Source of the DNA: Leadbetterella sp.
Lineage (GTDB): Bacteria; Bacteroidota; Bacteroidia; Cytophagales; Spirosomataceae
Direction of reading: 5' to 3'
Assembly: GCA_021740125.1 (NCBI GenBank)
Contig: JAIPAJ010000013.1
Span: 1 to 36,998 of the forward strand
DNA: 36,998 nt
In this document: positions 24,922-33,318 of the stretch, in pieces
How positions within the stretch are numbered: the first letter of the stretch is position 1
How the letters are laid out: every line of letters starts with the position of its first letter
Translations under genes and position numbers: made by a program
Notes under the pieces: generated by a model
The model's input: only the letters and a program-made list of their open reading frames with translations
The model's database searches: none
Told to the model about the DNA's origin: nothing

Positions 24922-24951
24922 TATATTTAAGCTTTTAGATGATTTTAATAC

Positions 24952-24979
24952 AAAAAAGCCTGCGGAAGCGGGCTTTTTT
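24952..24979. terminator. intrinsic terminator after prc
   Basis: AAAAAAGCCTGC pairs with GCGGGCTTTTTTT around GGAA, with one T-G wobble. It reaches the stop codon of the convergent gene and can serve both. Confidence 0.9.
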
Positions 24980-25809
24980 TATTGCCCAAAGTCTTTGTAA
25001 CAGCATTCAGCTATTTTACCTAAGATAGTTTCGGCTTGTTCAAGGCTCTCAAAGTTTTCTATGAACACCGTAAGTATCAAAATATTTTTGGAGAAAATGA
25101 TACCGGCATCCCCACGCACATAGTCCAAGGTGCCTGTTTTGTGAGCAATGAGTACAGTTACTGGGAGGTTTCTCGGAATAGTCGTTCTGTCCTCACAAGC
25201 CAACAAAATCTCCATGGCTTTTTTACCAGATTTTTTAGAGAGCAATTGCTTGTTCAAAAGTTTAAGTAACAAACCATTGATGTCTTCACAGGAGGTGAAA
25301 TTTTGTTTTCCTGCCTTGATGGCCTCAAAATCCATCATTTTTCTATTGAGCTTGGTGTTGGTTAATCCCCAGTTATTTATGTCCTCTTGAATTTGCTCAG
25401 AACCAATTTTTTCTATCAGAATATTGGTGGAGGTGTTGTCACTAACACTTATCATTTTTTGTGCTAAATGATTATAAGTGAATTTATGAAAAGGAACTTC
25501 AAATTGCAGGTCGCCAGATCCTCCAACGATATCTTCAGGTCGTAAAGTGTATTTTGTTTTCAGTTTGATATTTTTTTTATCTACTTCTTGCAATAGTGAT
25601 AGCAAAATCGGGATTTTTATAACACTTGCACTCGGCACTATTTTTTGACTGTTTTTTTCAAAAAGCAGCTTTCCACTTTGATTTTGAAGTTTCATAGACA
25701 CCATTATCTCAGGATCAAGTTCTTTGAGGTATTTTTCCAAAGATTGGGCATTTGTAGAAATTTTAATGGCCATTATCAAAACTGTAGTGAGTGCAATTAG
25801 AAATTTCAT
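24979..25809 (-). CDS. class A beta-lactamase-like serine hydrolase, exported
   Basis: This 276-residue protein has a signal peptide ending near NAQS (residue 22). The three active-site boxes of the serine penicillin-recognising fold are present: Ser62-x-x-Lys65 in SASVIKIPIL, Ser123-Asp124-Asn125 in SVSDNTST, and Lys224-Thr-Gly in HKTGTLD. The omega loop reads KMMDFEAIKAGKQNFTS; Glu162 could stand for the deacylating Glu166, but the asparagine expected four residues later is missing. This loop type is common in serine hydrolases annotated as beta-lactamase-related whose activity is untested. It is therefore safer to call it a class A-like hydrolase than a resistance enzyme. It appears monocistronic. 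Confidence 0.82.
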   Translation of the reverse strand: MKFLIALTTVLIMAIKISTNAQSLEKYLKELDPEIMVSMKLQNQSGKLLFEKNSQKIVPSASVIKIPILLSLLQEVDKKNIKLKTKYTLRPEDIVGGSGDLQFEVPFHKFTYNHLAQKMISVSDNTSTNILIEKIGSEQIQEDINNWGLTNTKLNRKMMDFEAIKAGKQNFTSCEDINGLLLKLLNKQLLSKKSGKKAMEILLACEDRTTIPRNLPVTVLIAHKTGTLDYVRGDAGIIFSKNILILTVFIENFESLEQAETILGKIAECCYKDFGQ

Positions 25810-26141
25810 TTACTGTTTTTTTAATATTAAAATTAACAAATAGACTTAAGATTTTGATTGGTATCTACTTTTATTCTAAATAAGTGTGATTTTTGGAATT
25901 TTAAGAATTAGACGAGGTTATTTGTTTATTATTTTAAGGTACGAATTAGAAAATTTTTGCTTAGGGTTGGAGTTACAAGTTCATGCAGAAAGTATAATTA
26001 ATTTCTCTGAAGCTTTGTATGAATAATTCAGATTGCCATTCTAGTGTTGTTATGAGTTTCCAACAGACCTGTAATCGATGAAAAATATTTCCACCAAAAA
26101 CCAAAAATTAAAATCGCAGAAATACAAATAAAAAGGGATTT
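25810..26141. other. 332-bp intergenic region without a recognised gene
   Basis: A+T-rich spacer between two minus-strand genes. It must hold the promoter of the beta-lactamase-like gene. TCTATTTG, read on the minus strand about 40 bp upstream of its ATG, resembles a -7 element with one mismatch. A weak AGAAAT/ATTTCT pairing after the polyprenyl synthase gene is a poor terminator candidate. I see no ORF, tRNA or repeat here. Confidence 0.5.
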
Positions 26142-27116
26142 CTACTTCGTCCGCTCAATAGTAAACTGCACCAGGTTTTTAAGAGAGTTTTTGTGGGCGG
26201 ATTCGGGGAAGGAGTCTAGGATGTCGTAGGCTTGATTAACGAAATTTTGCATGATTTTTTTGGTGTAATCTATTCCACCTGAGCTTCTTACAAAATCAAT
26301 TACTTCCAGCACCTTGTTGGGCTTGTCTGATTCGTTTTTGATAAGGTTGATGATTTTTCGTTTGGTAAACCAACCGGTGTTGTTCAGTGCAAAAATTAAG
26401 GGCAAAGTCATCTTTTTTTCTTTGATATCTATGCCCGTAGGCTTGCCAATTTCGTCTGTACCAAAGTCAAACAAGTCGTCTTTTATCTGAAACGCCATGC
26501 CTATTTTTTCGCCCAAAAGTCTTGCTTTTTCAACCATGGTTTCGTCGGCACCCGTGGAGGCTGCACCCACAGCACAGCAAGAAGCTATCAGTGAGGCTGT
26601 TTTTTTGCGGATAACATCAAAATAGATTTCTTCGGTGATGTCAAGTTTTCTGGCTTTTTCTATTTGTAGGAGTTCGCCCTCGCTCATTTCCTTTACGGCA
26701 TTGTTTACAATCTCCATCAGGTTGTAATCTTTGTGTTTCAGGCTGAGGTCTAGTCCTTTGCTGAGTAGAAAATCGCCTACCAATACAGCAATTTTATTTT
26801 TCCAAAGGGCATTTATGGAGAAAAAGCCTCTGCGGTAGTTGGAGTCGTCCACCACGTCGTCGTGTACGAGCGATGCGGTGTGTACAAGTTCTATTAGAGC
26901 CGCTCCTCGGTAGGTAGAATCAGCGATTTGGCCCACCGTGCCGGCAGTCAGAAACACGAACATGGGTCTTATTTGCTTCCCTTTTCGGTGAATGATGTAC
27001 TTCATGATTTGGTCAAGAAGCATCACATTCGTTTTCATAGAATTTCTGAATTTCTTCTCGAAACTATTCATCTCCTCTATGATGGGAGCCTGTATTTCAT
27101 CAATTGAAATGGCCAT
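26142..27116 (-). CDS. long-chain polyprenyl diphosphate synthase
   Basis: This 324-residue all-helical prenyltransferase condenses isopentenyl diphosphate with an allylic primer, making the side chain of menaquinone or a similar quinone. The first aspartate-rich motif is DDVVD (residues 86-90) in LVHDDVVDD. The second is DDLFD (213-217) in QIKDDLFD. The substrate-binding segment GKQIRPMFV and the Lys-Thr pair in IRKKTASLIA are intact. Small residues (Ala81, Ser82) before the first motif suggest a long product, as in octaprenyl (IspB) or heptaprenyl synthases; exact chain length is not determinable. It is divergent from hisH across 355 bp, and an inverted repeat lies just before its ATG. Confidence 0.92.
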   Translation of the reverse strand: MAISIDEIQAPIIEEMNSFEKKFRNSMKTNVMLLDQIMKYIIHRKGKQIRPMFVFLTAGTVGQIADSTYRGAALIELVHTASLVHDDVVDDSNYRRGFFSINALWKNKIAVLVGDFLLSKGLDLSLKHKDYNLMEIVNNAVKEMSEGELLQIEKARKLDITEEIYFDVIRKKTASLIASCCAVGAASTGADETMVEKARLLGEKIGMAFQIKDDLFDFGTDEIGKPTGIDIKEKKMTLPLIFALNNTGWFTKRKIINLIKNESDKPNKVLEVIDFVRSSGGIDYTKKIMQNFVNQAYDILDSFPESAHKNSLKNLVQFTIERTK

Positions 27117-27123
27117 TTATGAT

Positions 27124-27145
27124 TCTGTTACTAATTGGTAACAGA
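27124..27145. repeat. inverted repeat directly upstream of the polyprenyl synthase start
   Basis: TCTGTTAC (27124-27131) and GTAACAGA (27138-27145) form perfect 8-bp arms with a 6-nt centre. They end 7 nt before the ATG at 27116 on the minus strand, where a ribosome would bind. It could be an operator or a translation-controlling hairpin. Confidence 0.6.
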
Positions 27146-27319
27146 GGAGTTTACAGGTTGTTTAAAATTGAGCAAATTTATTTATTAATAAAACAATTAC
27201 CTAATTGCGATTAAGATTAATGAATGCAATATTGTATTATTTCAATTTTTTAAGCCTGAAATGTTATTTTTTTGTTTATTAATTGAGAGAATATTTTGGA
27301 ATTGGCTCAAGTATATTTT

Positions 27320-27426
27320 ATTTTGCACAAATTATATATTAGTAATCAATCCATTACACAAAAGATTTTTTCCTGACAAATTTAGCGAACAAATAGGCCC
27401 GACAAATTAGTCGGGTTTTATTTTTT
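27320..27426 (+). ncRNA. possible small RNA or abortive leader ending at an intrinsic terminator
   Basis: The terminator at 27398-27426 has no protein-coding gene upstream on this strand, since the neighbour is divergent. A -7-like TATTTTG lies near 27317-27324. Transcription from there would give an RNA of roughly 100 nt ending at the T tract. No known RNA family is recognised, and the coordinates are approximate. Confidence 0.25.
27398..27426 (+). terminator. intrinsic terminator upstream of hisH
   Basis: CCCGAC (27398-27403) / GTCGGG (27410-27415) with a 6-nt loop is followed by TTTTATTTTTT. The G+C-rich stem is striking in a very A+T-rich intergenic region. It sits 46 bp before the hisH ATG. 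An upstream CCTGAC (27372-27377) could also pair with the 3' arm. It may shield the his promoter, end a small RNA, or act as an attenuator. Confidence 0.75.
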
Positions 27427-27442
27427 AAATTAAAATTATTCA

Positions 27443-27467
27443 GGCTCAAAAATGAGCCGTATTTTTG
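27443..27467 (+). promoter_or_regulatory. his operon promoter -7 element with adjoining palindrome
   Basis: TATTTTTG (27460-27467) matches TAnnTTTG exactly and lies only 4 nt before the hisH ATG (27472), so the transcript would start at or very near the AUG. Immediately upstream is a perfect palindrome, GGCTCAAAAATGAGCC (27443-27458), between the expected -33 and -7 positions, where a repressor would block RNA polymerase. The -33 match is weak. Confidence 0.5.
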
Positions 27468-27471
27468 CAAA

Positions 27472-28068
27472 ATGATTAAACCAGAGATTTCAATTATAAA
27501 ATACAATGCAGGAAATATCATGTCTGTGATAATAGCCCTGGAGCGTATCGGTGCTAGTTATGAATTGACAGATGACCCTGAGAAGATACAAAATGCCAAC
27601 AAAATCATTTTTCCAGGTGTAGGAGAGGCTGGTTCGGCCATGAAAAGTTTGATTGAAACTGGTTTGGATAAACTTATTCCTACTCTGAAACAGCCTTTTT
27701 TGGGTACTTGCGTAGGTATGCAATTGCTTTGTGAAACTTCTGAGGAAAGCGATACCCGATGCCTTGGTGTATTTGATATTCCGATTTTGAAATTTCCAAA
27801 AACACAAGGTTTTAAAATTCCTCAAACAGGCTGGAATAATATTTATGATTTGCAAACTCCTATTTGTGCGTCTGTTATTGAAAATTCTTATGTGTATTAT
27901 AATCACGGATATTATGCTCCACTTTCAAAATACACAGTTGCTAAAACCGATTATGTTTTGGAATATTCAGCTATTTTACAAAAAGACAATTTCTTCGCCT
28001 GTCAGTTTCATTCTGAAATCAGCGGCGAGGTAGGACAACAAATATTTAAAAACTTTCTAGCTTTATGA
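27472..28068 (+). CDS. hisH: imidazole glycerol phosphate synthase, glutaminase subunit
   Basis: This 198-residue class I amidotransferase feeds ammonia to HisF in histidine biosynthesis. The catalytic triad is visible: Cys80 in LGTCVGMQLL, and His180 and Glu182 in QFHSEIS. The N-terminus ISIIKYNAGNIMSV and the PGVGEAGSAM loop are typical. The stop overlaps the hisA start (ATGA), so translation is coupled. It is the first gene of a compact hisHAF operon; hisG, hisD, hisC, hisB and hisIE are not in the window. Upstream lie a terminator, a palindrome and a -7 motif close to the ATG. Confidence 0.95.
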   Translation: MIKPEISIIKYNAGNIMSVIIALERIGASYELTDDPEKIQNANKIIFPGVGEAGSAMKSLIETGLDKLIPTLKQPFLGTCVGMQLLCETSEESDTRCLGVFDIPILKFPKTQGFKIPQTGWNNIYDLQTPICASVIENSYVYYNHGYYAPLSKYTVAKTDYVLEYSAILQKDNFFACQFHSEISGEVGQQIFKNFLAL

Positions 28069-28787
28069 TACAGGTAATTCCAGCTATAGATATTATTGAT
28101 GGTAAGTGTGTTAGGCTCACCCAGGGTGATTATGAACAAAAGAAAATATACAACGAAGACCCCTCAGAAGTAGCCAAAGAGTTTGAAGATGCTGGCATTA
28201 AAAGACTACACTTGGTTGACTTAGACGGTGCCAAAGAGAAGCGGATTATCAACCACAAAGTTTTGGAGAAGATTGCCAATTCTACCAAGTTAATTATTGA
28301 TTTCGGAGGTGGAATTCAGTCTGATGAGGATATCCAAAAAGCATTTGATTTTGGGGCAAAAATGATTACCGGAGGAAGTATAGCCGTAAAAAACCAAGAA
28401 ATGTTTCTGGGTTGGTTGGAAAAATTTGGACCAGAAAAAATCATTCTTGGAGCAGATGCCAAAGACGAAATGATAGCTATTTCTGGATGGCAAGAATCTA
28501 CAAAGGTTTCGGTTTATGATTTTATTGAAGAATACCTCAAAAAAGGCATAAAATACACCATAAGTACTGACGTGGCCAAAGATGGGCTAATGCAAGGGCC
28601 GTCTTTTGAGCTTTATGAAAAAATGCAGGCGAGGTTTTCTGATTTAAAAATTATAGCCAGTGGTGGTGTAAGTGAGATGAAAGATTTAGAAAAACTAAAT
28701 GACCAAGGGGTGTTTGGTGTGATTGTAGGTAAGGCCATTTATGAAGGAAAAATTGGTTTGAAAGAGCTGGAGAAATTTATATGTTAA
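28065..28787 (+). CDS. hisA: ProFAR isomerase (phosphoribosylformimino-AICAR-phosphate isomerase)
   Basis: This 240-residue (beta/alpha)8 barrel catalyses the Amadori rearrangement before HisF/HisH in histidine synthesis. It starts [22 protein letters not shown], with catalytic Asp9. The first phosphate site is [14 protein letters not shown]. The second acidic residue lies in ILGADAKDE, and [17 protein letters not shown] and ASGGVSEM complete the second half barrel. Half-barrel symmetry and length are normal. It overlaps hisH by 4 nt and hisF by 7 nt. Confidence 0.96.
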   Translation: MIQVIPAIDIIDGKCVRLTQGDYEQKKIYNEDPSEVAKEFEDAGIKRLHLVDLDGAKEKRIINHKVLEKIANSTKLIIDFGGGIQSDEDIQKAFDFGAKMITGGSIAVKNQEMFLGWLEKFGPEKIILGADAKDEMIAISGWQESTKVSVYDFIEEYLKKGIKYTISTDVAKDGLMQGPSFELYEKMQARFSDLKIIASGGVSEMKDLEKLNDQGVFGVIVGKAIYEGKIGLKELEKFIC

Positions 28788-29539
28788 CTAAAAGAATTAT
28801 ACCTTGTTTGGATATCAAAGAAGGCCGAACTGTAAAAGGAACCAATTTTGTGGATCTTCGTGATGCCGGTGATCCAGTGGAACTGGCGGCTATTTACGCC
28901 CAGCAAGGTGCCGATGAATTGGTATTTTTGGACATTACCGCCACTGTAGAAGAACGAAAAACTTTGCTGGATTTGGTAAACAAAGTGGCTCACGCAGTCA
29001 ATATTCCTTTTACTGTCGGTGGTGGCATTGGCAGTATTTCAGATGTGTCCAAACTATTAAATGCGGGGGCTGACAAAGTGTCTATAAATTCATCAGCCGT
29101 TAAAAATCCGCAATTGATTTATGAATTGGCCAAGGAGTTTGGTAGTCAATGTATTGTGGTGGCCATAGATACTCGCTTTGTAGAGGGCGAAGATATTGTG
29201 CATACACATGGTGGCAGAAAACCAACAGAATTGCGTACCCGCCAATGGGTGAAACAGGTAGAGGACTTGGGAGCTGGAGAAATTTTGCTCACTTCTATGG
29301 ATGCAGACGGTACAAAAAACGGTTTTGCACTAAATATCACCTCATTCGTGTCTGAAAATTTGCATATTCCAGTAATAGCCTCTGGTGGTGCTGGAAATAT
29401 GGAGCACTTTTATGAAGTTTTTACGGCTGGAAAAGCCGACGCAGGCTTAGCCGCAAGTATTTTTCATTTTAGAGAGATTCCGATTCCTGACTTAAAACAT
29501 TATTTGTCTGAAAAGGGAATTCCTATGAGAATTGTTTGA
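28781..29539 (+). CDS. hisF: imidazole glycerol phosphate synthase, cyclase subunit
   Basis: This 252-residue barrel enzyme uses ammonia from HisH to make imidazole glycerol phosphate and AICAR. It begins [20 protein letters not shown] with catalytic Asp11; the second catalytic Asp is in VVAIDTRFV. Phosphate-binding segments [10 protein letters not shown] and [13 protein letters not shown] are intact, as is [14 protein letters not shown]. It is the last gene of the hisHAF operon; 192 nt separate it from lon and no clear terminator lies between, so some read-through is possible. Confidence 0.97.
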   Translation: MLTKRIIPCLDIKEGRTVKGTNFVDLRDAGDPVELAAIYAQQGADELVFLDITATVEERKTLLDLVNKVAHAVNIPFTVGGGIGSISDVSKLLNAGADKVSINSSAVKNPQLIYELAKEFGSQCIVVAIDTRFVEGEDIVHTHGGRKPTELRTRQWVKQVEDLGAGEILLTSMDADGTKNGFALNITSFVSENLHIPVIASGGAGNMEHFYEVFTAGKADAGLAASIFHFREIPIPDLKHYLSEKGIPMRIV

Positions 29540-29731
29540 CAAAAATCAACAATAAATACCTATAAATCGGATTATTGTCAAAATTTATCTGGTTTAAATT
29601 TTCGTTTGTATATTTACCTTTACTAAAGTCTGCCATTTTGCCATGAAATCCTATGGTGGCATAAGGTTTGACTAACAGAACTGTACCTTTTAGAAATAAA
29701 ACAGTCAAATATTGAGTTTGACATATCATAC

Positions 29732-32209
29732 ATGCTAGATTTCGAAAATTTTAATAATATAGGTCTTTCAGGAAAAAATATTGAAAGTGTGGAGATGATT
29801 GAGATTGCTCCGCCTGACGAGGTCATGGAAGATGATAATAACTTACCTGAATTTCTTCCAATTTTACCACTTAGAAATACCGTTTTGTTTCCTGGAATCG
29901 TAATTCCTGTAACAGTAACTCGCACCAAAGGCACTAAGCTGGTAAAAAAAGCTTACAAAGGAGATAAAACACTGGGAATAATTTCTCAGGTCCGTCAAAC
30001 GAATGATGAACCTTCCGAAGACGATCTTTACAAAGTAGGGACCATTGCTCATATCATAAAAATGATTGTTCTGCCAGATGGTAACGTAACCATTATTTTG
30101 CAAGGTAGAAGAAGGTTTAAAGTGGAGGAGTTTACCAAAACCGACCCCCATTTGATGGCCAAGGTTACTTATATCGAGGATCATTTTCCCAATCCAAAGA
30201 AAAAGGAAACCAAAGCCTTGATATCCAGCCTTAAAGAAGCAGCCTTGAATATCCTTAATCTCAATCCCGAGATTCCAAGAGATGCTCAGATTGCTATAAA
30301 TAACATAGACACACCTAATTTTTTAACACATTTTCTTTCTTCCAATCTCAACATTGGCATTTCTGATAAGCAGTTGCTTTTAGAAACATTTGATGGCTAC
30401 GAGCAAGCTACCAAGCTACTCGAACACATGATGAAGGAAGTGCAAGTGCTTGAAATAAAGAAAGATATACAAAGTAAAGCCTCGTCGGACATAGATCAGC
30501 AACAGAAAGAATACTACCTTCGTCAACAAATAAAAGTGCTTCAGGAAGAGCTTGGAATGGATTCTCCCGACCAAGAAGTGGAGAAGCTACGTGCCAAAGG
30601 GGCTAAGAAAAAATGGTCGCCAGAGATTAATGAGCATTTTAATAAAGAACTCAATAAAATCATGCGTATGAACTCAATGGCACCAGAATATGGTGTTTCG
30701 GTAGGATACGCAGAATTGTTGGTGGATTTACCTTGGAACGAATACAGCAAAGATAATTTCTCTTTAGCGAGGGCGAAAAGAATACTTGATGGTGACCACT
30801 TTGGGTTGACTAAAGTGAAAGAGAGAATTCTTGAATACTTGGCCGTGCTGAAACTCCGTAACGACATGAAGGCTCCTTTACTTTGCCTTTATGGCCCTCC
30901 TGGAGTTGGAAAAACGTCTTTGGGTAAATCCATAGCAAAGGCCTTGGGTAGAGAATATGTAAGAATGGCCTTGGGCGGTGTGCATGATGAGGCCGAAATT
31001 CGTGGACATAGAAAAACCTATATAGGTGCCATGCCCGGAAAAATCATCAATAATATTCAGAAAGCTAAGAAAAGTAATCCTGTATTTATCTTGGATGAAA
31101 TTGATAAAATTTCAAGAGACCACCGAGGCGATCCGTCTAGTGCATTGCTGGAAGTGCTTGATCCTGAGCAAAATAGTGCTTTCAAAGATAATTATCTAGA
31201 AGTAGATTATGACCTTTCGAAGGTGTTGTTTGTAGCCACAGCAAATGCTTTGGACACCATTCAGCCTGCTTTGAGAGACAGAATGGAAATTATCGAATTG
31301 AGTGGATATACAGTAGAAGAGAAAGTGGAGATTGCTAAGAGACATTTGTTGCCAAAACAAATTGAGCTTCACGGACTTACCCCGGGTATGTTTAAAATCA
31401 CAAATGGGGCCATAGTTAAGCTTATAGAGGGTTACACCAGAGAGTCTGGAGTAAGGAGCTTAGAACATAAATTGGGCAGTTTGGTTAGAAAAATTGCCAA
31501 GTTTGTGGCCATGGAGGAGGAATACAATCCAAATGTCAAAGAAGCTGATGTGGAAAGATTATTGGGTCAGCCTATATTTGACAAAGATTTATATGAAGGG
31601 AATGACCTAGCAGGTGTAGTGACTGGCTTGGCTTGGACGCCTGTTGGAGGTGATATTTTGTTCATTGAGTCTAATTTGAGCAGGGGCAAAGGAGCTCTGA
31701 CACTTTCTGGCCAACTTGGCGATGTAATGAAGGAATCTGCTGTAACGGCACTTTCATATTTGAAATCTCACGCTGAAGACTTAGGAATTGATTACAGAGT
31801 TTTTGGGAATTATGACTTGCATATACACGTTCCGCAGGGAGCTGTTCCAAAAGACGGTCCATCTGCTGGTATCACGATGTTGGTTTCTATGGCCTCTATT
31901 TTTACCCAAAGAAAAATAAAGAAAGATATTGCCATGACTGGCGAAACCACTTTAAGAGGAAAAGTATTGCCAGTGGGAGGAATAAAGGAGAAAATATTGG
32001 CCGCAAAAAGAGCCAATATCAAGGAAATAGTGATGTGCTATAAAAACCAGAAAGATGTAGAAGAAATAGGAGAGGAGTACACCAAAGGTTTAACTTTCCA
32101 TTATGTTAACTACGTCGAGGAGGTTTTGGAAATAGCACTTCTTGACGAGAAGGTGAAGAAACCGATAGTCTTCAGTTTTCCAGAGGAAACTAAGAAAGAA
32201 TTAGTATAA
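29732..32209 (+). CDS. lon: ATP-dependent protease Lon
   Basis: This 825-residue cytoplasmic AAA+ protease degrades misfolded and regulatory proteins. An acidic N-terminal extension of about 35 residues precedes the LON substrate-binding domain (LPILPLRNTVLFPGIVIPVTV). The Walker A motif is GPPGVGKT (residues 388-395) and Walker B is VFILDEIDK. The RGHRKTYIGAMPGKII block is Lon-specific. The proteolytic dyad is Ser711 in PKDGPSAG and Lys754 in KEKILAAKRA, spaced 43 residues as in E. coli (Ser679/Lys722). It ends at a strong terminator. The upstream 192 bp contain no obvious heat-shock operator that I recognise. Confidence 0.97.
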   Translation: MLDFENFNNIGLSGKNIESVEMIEIAPPDEVMEDDNNLPEFLPILPLRNTVLFPGIVIPVTVTRTKGTKLVKKAYKGDKTLGIISQVRQTNDEPSEDDLYKVGTIAHIIKMIVLPDGNVTIILQGRRRFKVEEFTKTDPHLMAKVTYIEDHFPNPKKKETKALISSLKEAALNILNLNPEIPRDAQIAINNIDTPNFLTHFLSSNLNIGISDKQLLLETFDGYEQATKLLEHMMKEVQVLEIKKDIQSKASSDIDQQQKEYYLRQQIKVLQEELGMDSPDQEVEKLRAKGAKKKWSPEINEHFNKELNKIMRMNSMAPEYGVSVGYAELLVDLPWNEYSKDNFSLARAKRILDGDHFGLTKVKERILEYLAVLKLRNDMKAPLLCLYGPPGVGKTSLGKSIAKALGREYVRMALGGVHDEAEIRGHRKTYIGAMPGKIINNIQKAKKSNPVFILDEIDKISRDHRGDPSSALLEVLDPEQNSAFKDNYLEVDYDLSKVLFVATANALDTIQPALRDRMEIIELSGYTVEEKVEIAKRHLLPKQIELHGLTPGMFKITNGAIVKLIEGYTRESGVRSLEHKLGSLVRKIAKFVAMEEEYNPNVKEADVERLLGQPIFDKDLYEGNDLAGVVTGLAWTPVGGDILFIESNLSRGKGALTLSGQLGDVMKESAVTALSYLKSHAEDLGIDYRVFGNYDLHIHVPQGAVPKDGPSAGITMLVSMASIFTQRKIKKDIAMTGETTLRGKVLPVGGIKEKILAAKRANIKEIVMCYKNQKDVEEIGEEYTKGLTFHYVNYVEEVLEIALLDEKVKKPIVFSFPEETKKELV

Positions 32210-32211
32210 TT

Positions 32212-32234
32212 AAAAGGCCGATAGGCCTTTTTTT
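32212..32234. terminator. intrinsic terminator after lon
   Basis: AAAAGGCC / GGCCTTTT with a GATA loop and extra T residues. It touches the stop codon of the convergent saccharopine-dehydrogenase-family gene and may serve both directions. Confidence 0.92.
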
Positions 32235-33318
32235 ATTGAGTTTCAAAAAAGTATTTTCCGTTATTTGTTCCTAAAAAAGCTTCAAAAGGAATTTCTTCTT
32301 GTTTAATAAAACCACTCGTTGGCAAAGTTTTTTCTGCCACCATTTCTACCACAGCGGCTATAGAGGCAGCTGTAGTCCAAGAAATGGCTCTCCAGTGTTC
32401 TCCATCTATAACTATGGGTTGAAAAGGTCGGTAATATTCTTCACGCTTGATTTTGTCGTTTTTCCAGCCTTCTACTACCGCATAAACATAGACCACGTCT
32501 TCTTGCACAGGTGGTTTGGCGTTTGTAAGGATTTGCTCTAGTTGTTGTCGGTCGTCTTTCATGATTAATTCATAGAGCAAGAATTTCATGAGTTTACAAT
32601 GGCCGGGATACCGCATGGTTTTATAGTTCAAGGTATCCACTTTTCCTTCGTAAGTCTCGCACATAGTTCCAAGTCCTCCTGAGGTACTAAATGCTTCAAA
32701 TTCCTCTCCGCCGATATATATTTTCTCTAGTCCGTCAAGAGCTGGTACCATCTTCTTTTTACCGTTATGAATCACCTCGCAGTCGTTGATGTACTCGTTG
32801 ATAACTCCTGCAGGTGACCACGTAAACGAATATCCCAGAAGACCGTTTGGGAATTGTGGCAAAGCACCTACTCGCAGTTCAATGTCTCGAATTTTGTCGA
32901 ATCTTTTGCACAAGTCTGCACCCACAATACCTATAAAACCCGGGGCTAAGCCACACTGAGGTGCCATCACCGCTTGAGCTGTTTCTGCCATTTGCCTGAT
33001 GGCTTGGGTAGTAGGAACGTCCTCTGTGAGATCAAAATAGTGAATGGCATTTTTATGACATATTTGTGCGATGGGTAGATTTAAGAAAAATGGCATGCAA
33101 GAAACTACCGCCTCAAATGTCGGGATGGTTTTTTCTAAAAAGGCAACATCCGAACAATCTCCTTGAATAACTTCGAAAGGGAGTGCCAAGTCATAATGTG
33201 GCGGATTTTTGTCTAAACCTGTTACTTTGAATCTTTTGTTGAGTAATATCCCCACCAAAGAGCCTACTTTTCCCATGCCAATAACAAGGATTTTTGACCC
33301 ATCTCTGAAAGTGTTCAT
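32233..33318 (-). CDS. saccharopine dehydrogenase family protein (lysine 6-dehydrogenase-like)
   Basis: This 361-residue oxidoreductase has an N-terminal Rossmann fold with KILVIGMGKVGSLVG (GxGxxG at about 14-19) and a DKNPPHYD segment that would bind the cofactor ribose. It then has EAVVSCMPFFLN and IHYFDLTEDV, and the saccharopine-dehydrogenase C-terminal substrate domain with MAPQCGLAPGFIGIVG and GLLGYSFTWSPAGVINEY. These blocks fit the lysine 6-dehydrogenase/saccharopine dehydrogenase group. The reaction probably concerns lysine or a related amino acid with NAD(P). No lysine-degradation neighbour is present, so the substrate remains open. It is monocistronic, with a long upstream spacer. 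Confidence 0.82.
   Translation of the reverse strand: MNTFRDGSKILVIGMGKVGSLVGILLNKRFKVTGLDKNPPHYDLALPFEVIQGDCSDVAFLEKTIPTFEAVVSCMPFFLNLPIAQICHKNAIHYFDLTEDVPTTQAIRQMAETAQAVMAPQCGLAPGFIGIVGADLCKRFDKIRDIELRVGALPQFPNGLLGYSFTWSPAGVINEYINDCEVIHNGKKKMVPALDGLEKIYIGGEEFEAFSTSGGLGTMCETYEGKVDTLNYKTMRYPGHCKLMKFLLYELIMKDDRQQLEQILTNAKPPVQEDVVYVYAVVEGWKNDKIKREEYYRPFQPIVIDGEHWRAISWTTAASIAAVVEMVAEKTLPTSGFIKQEEIPFEAFLGTNNGKYFFETQ

Noticed and set aside
24979-25809. Calling this an antibiotic-resistance gene
   Set aside because: The omega loop lacks the standard Glu/Asn arrangement, so beta-lactam hydrolysis cannot be asserted.
27490-27906. 138-residue open frame antisense to hisH
   Set aside because: Fully opposite hisH, whose catalytic residues are intact; the translation is Ile/Arg/Thr-rich with no recognisable domain.
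27472-29539. hisH/hisF as O-antigen amidotransferase (WbpG-linked) paralogues
   Set aside because: hisA is present between them with coupled overlaps, which fits the histidine pathway and not the surface-sugar pair.
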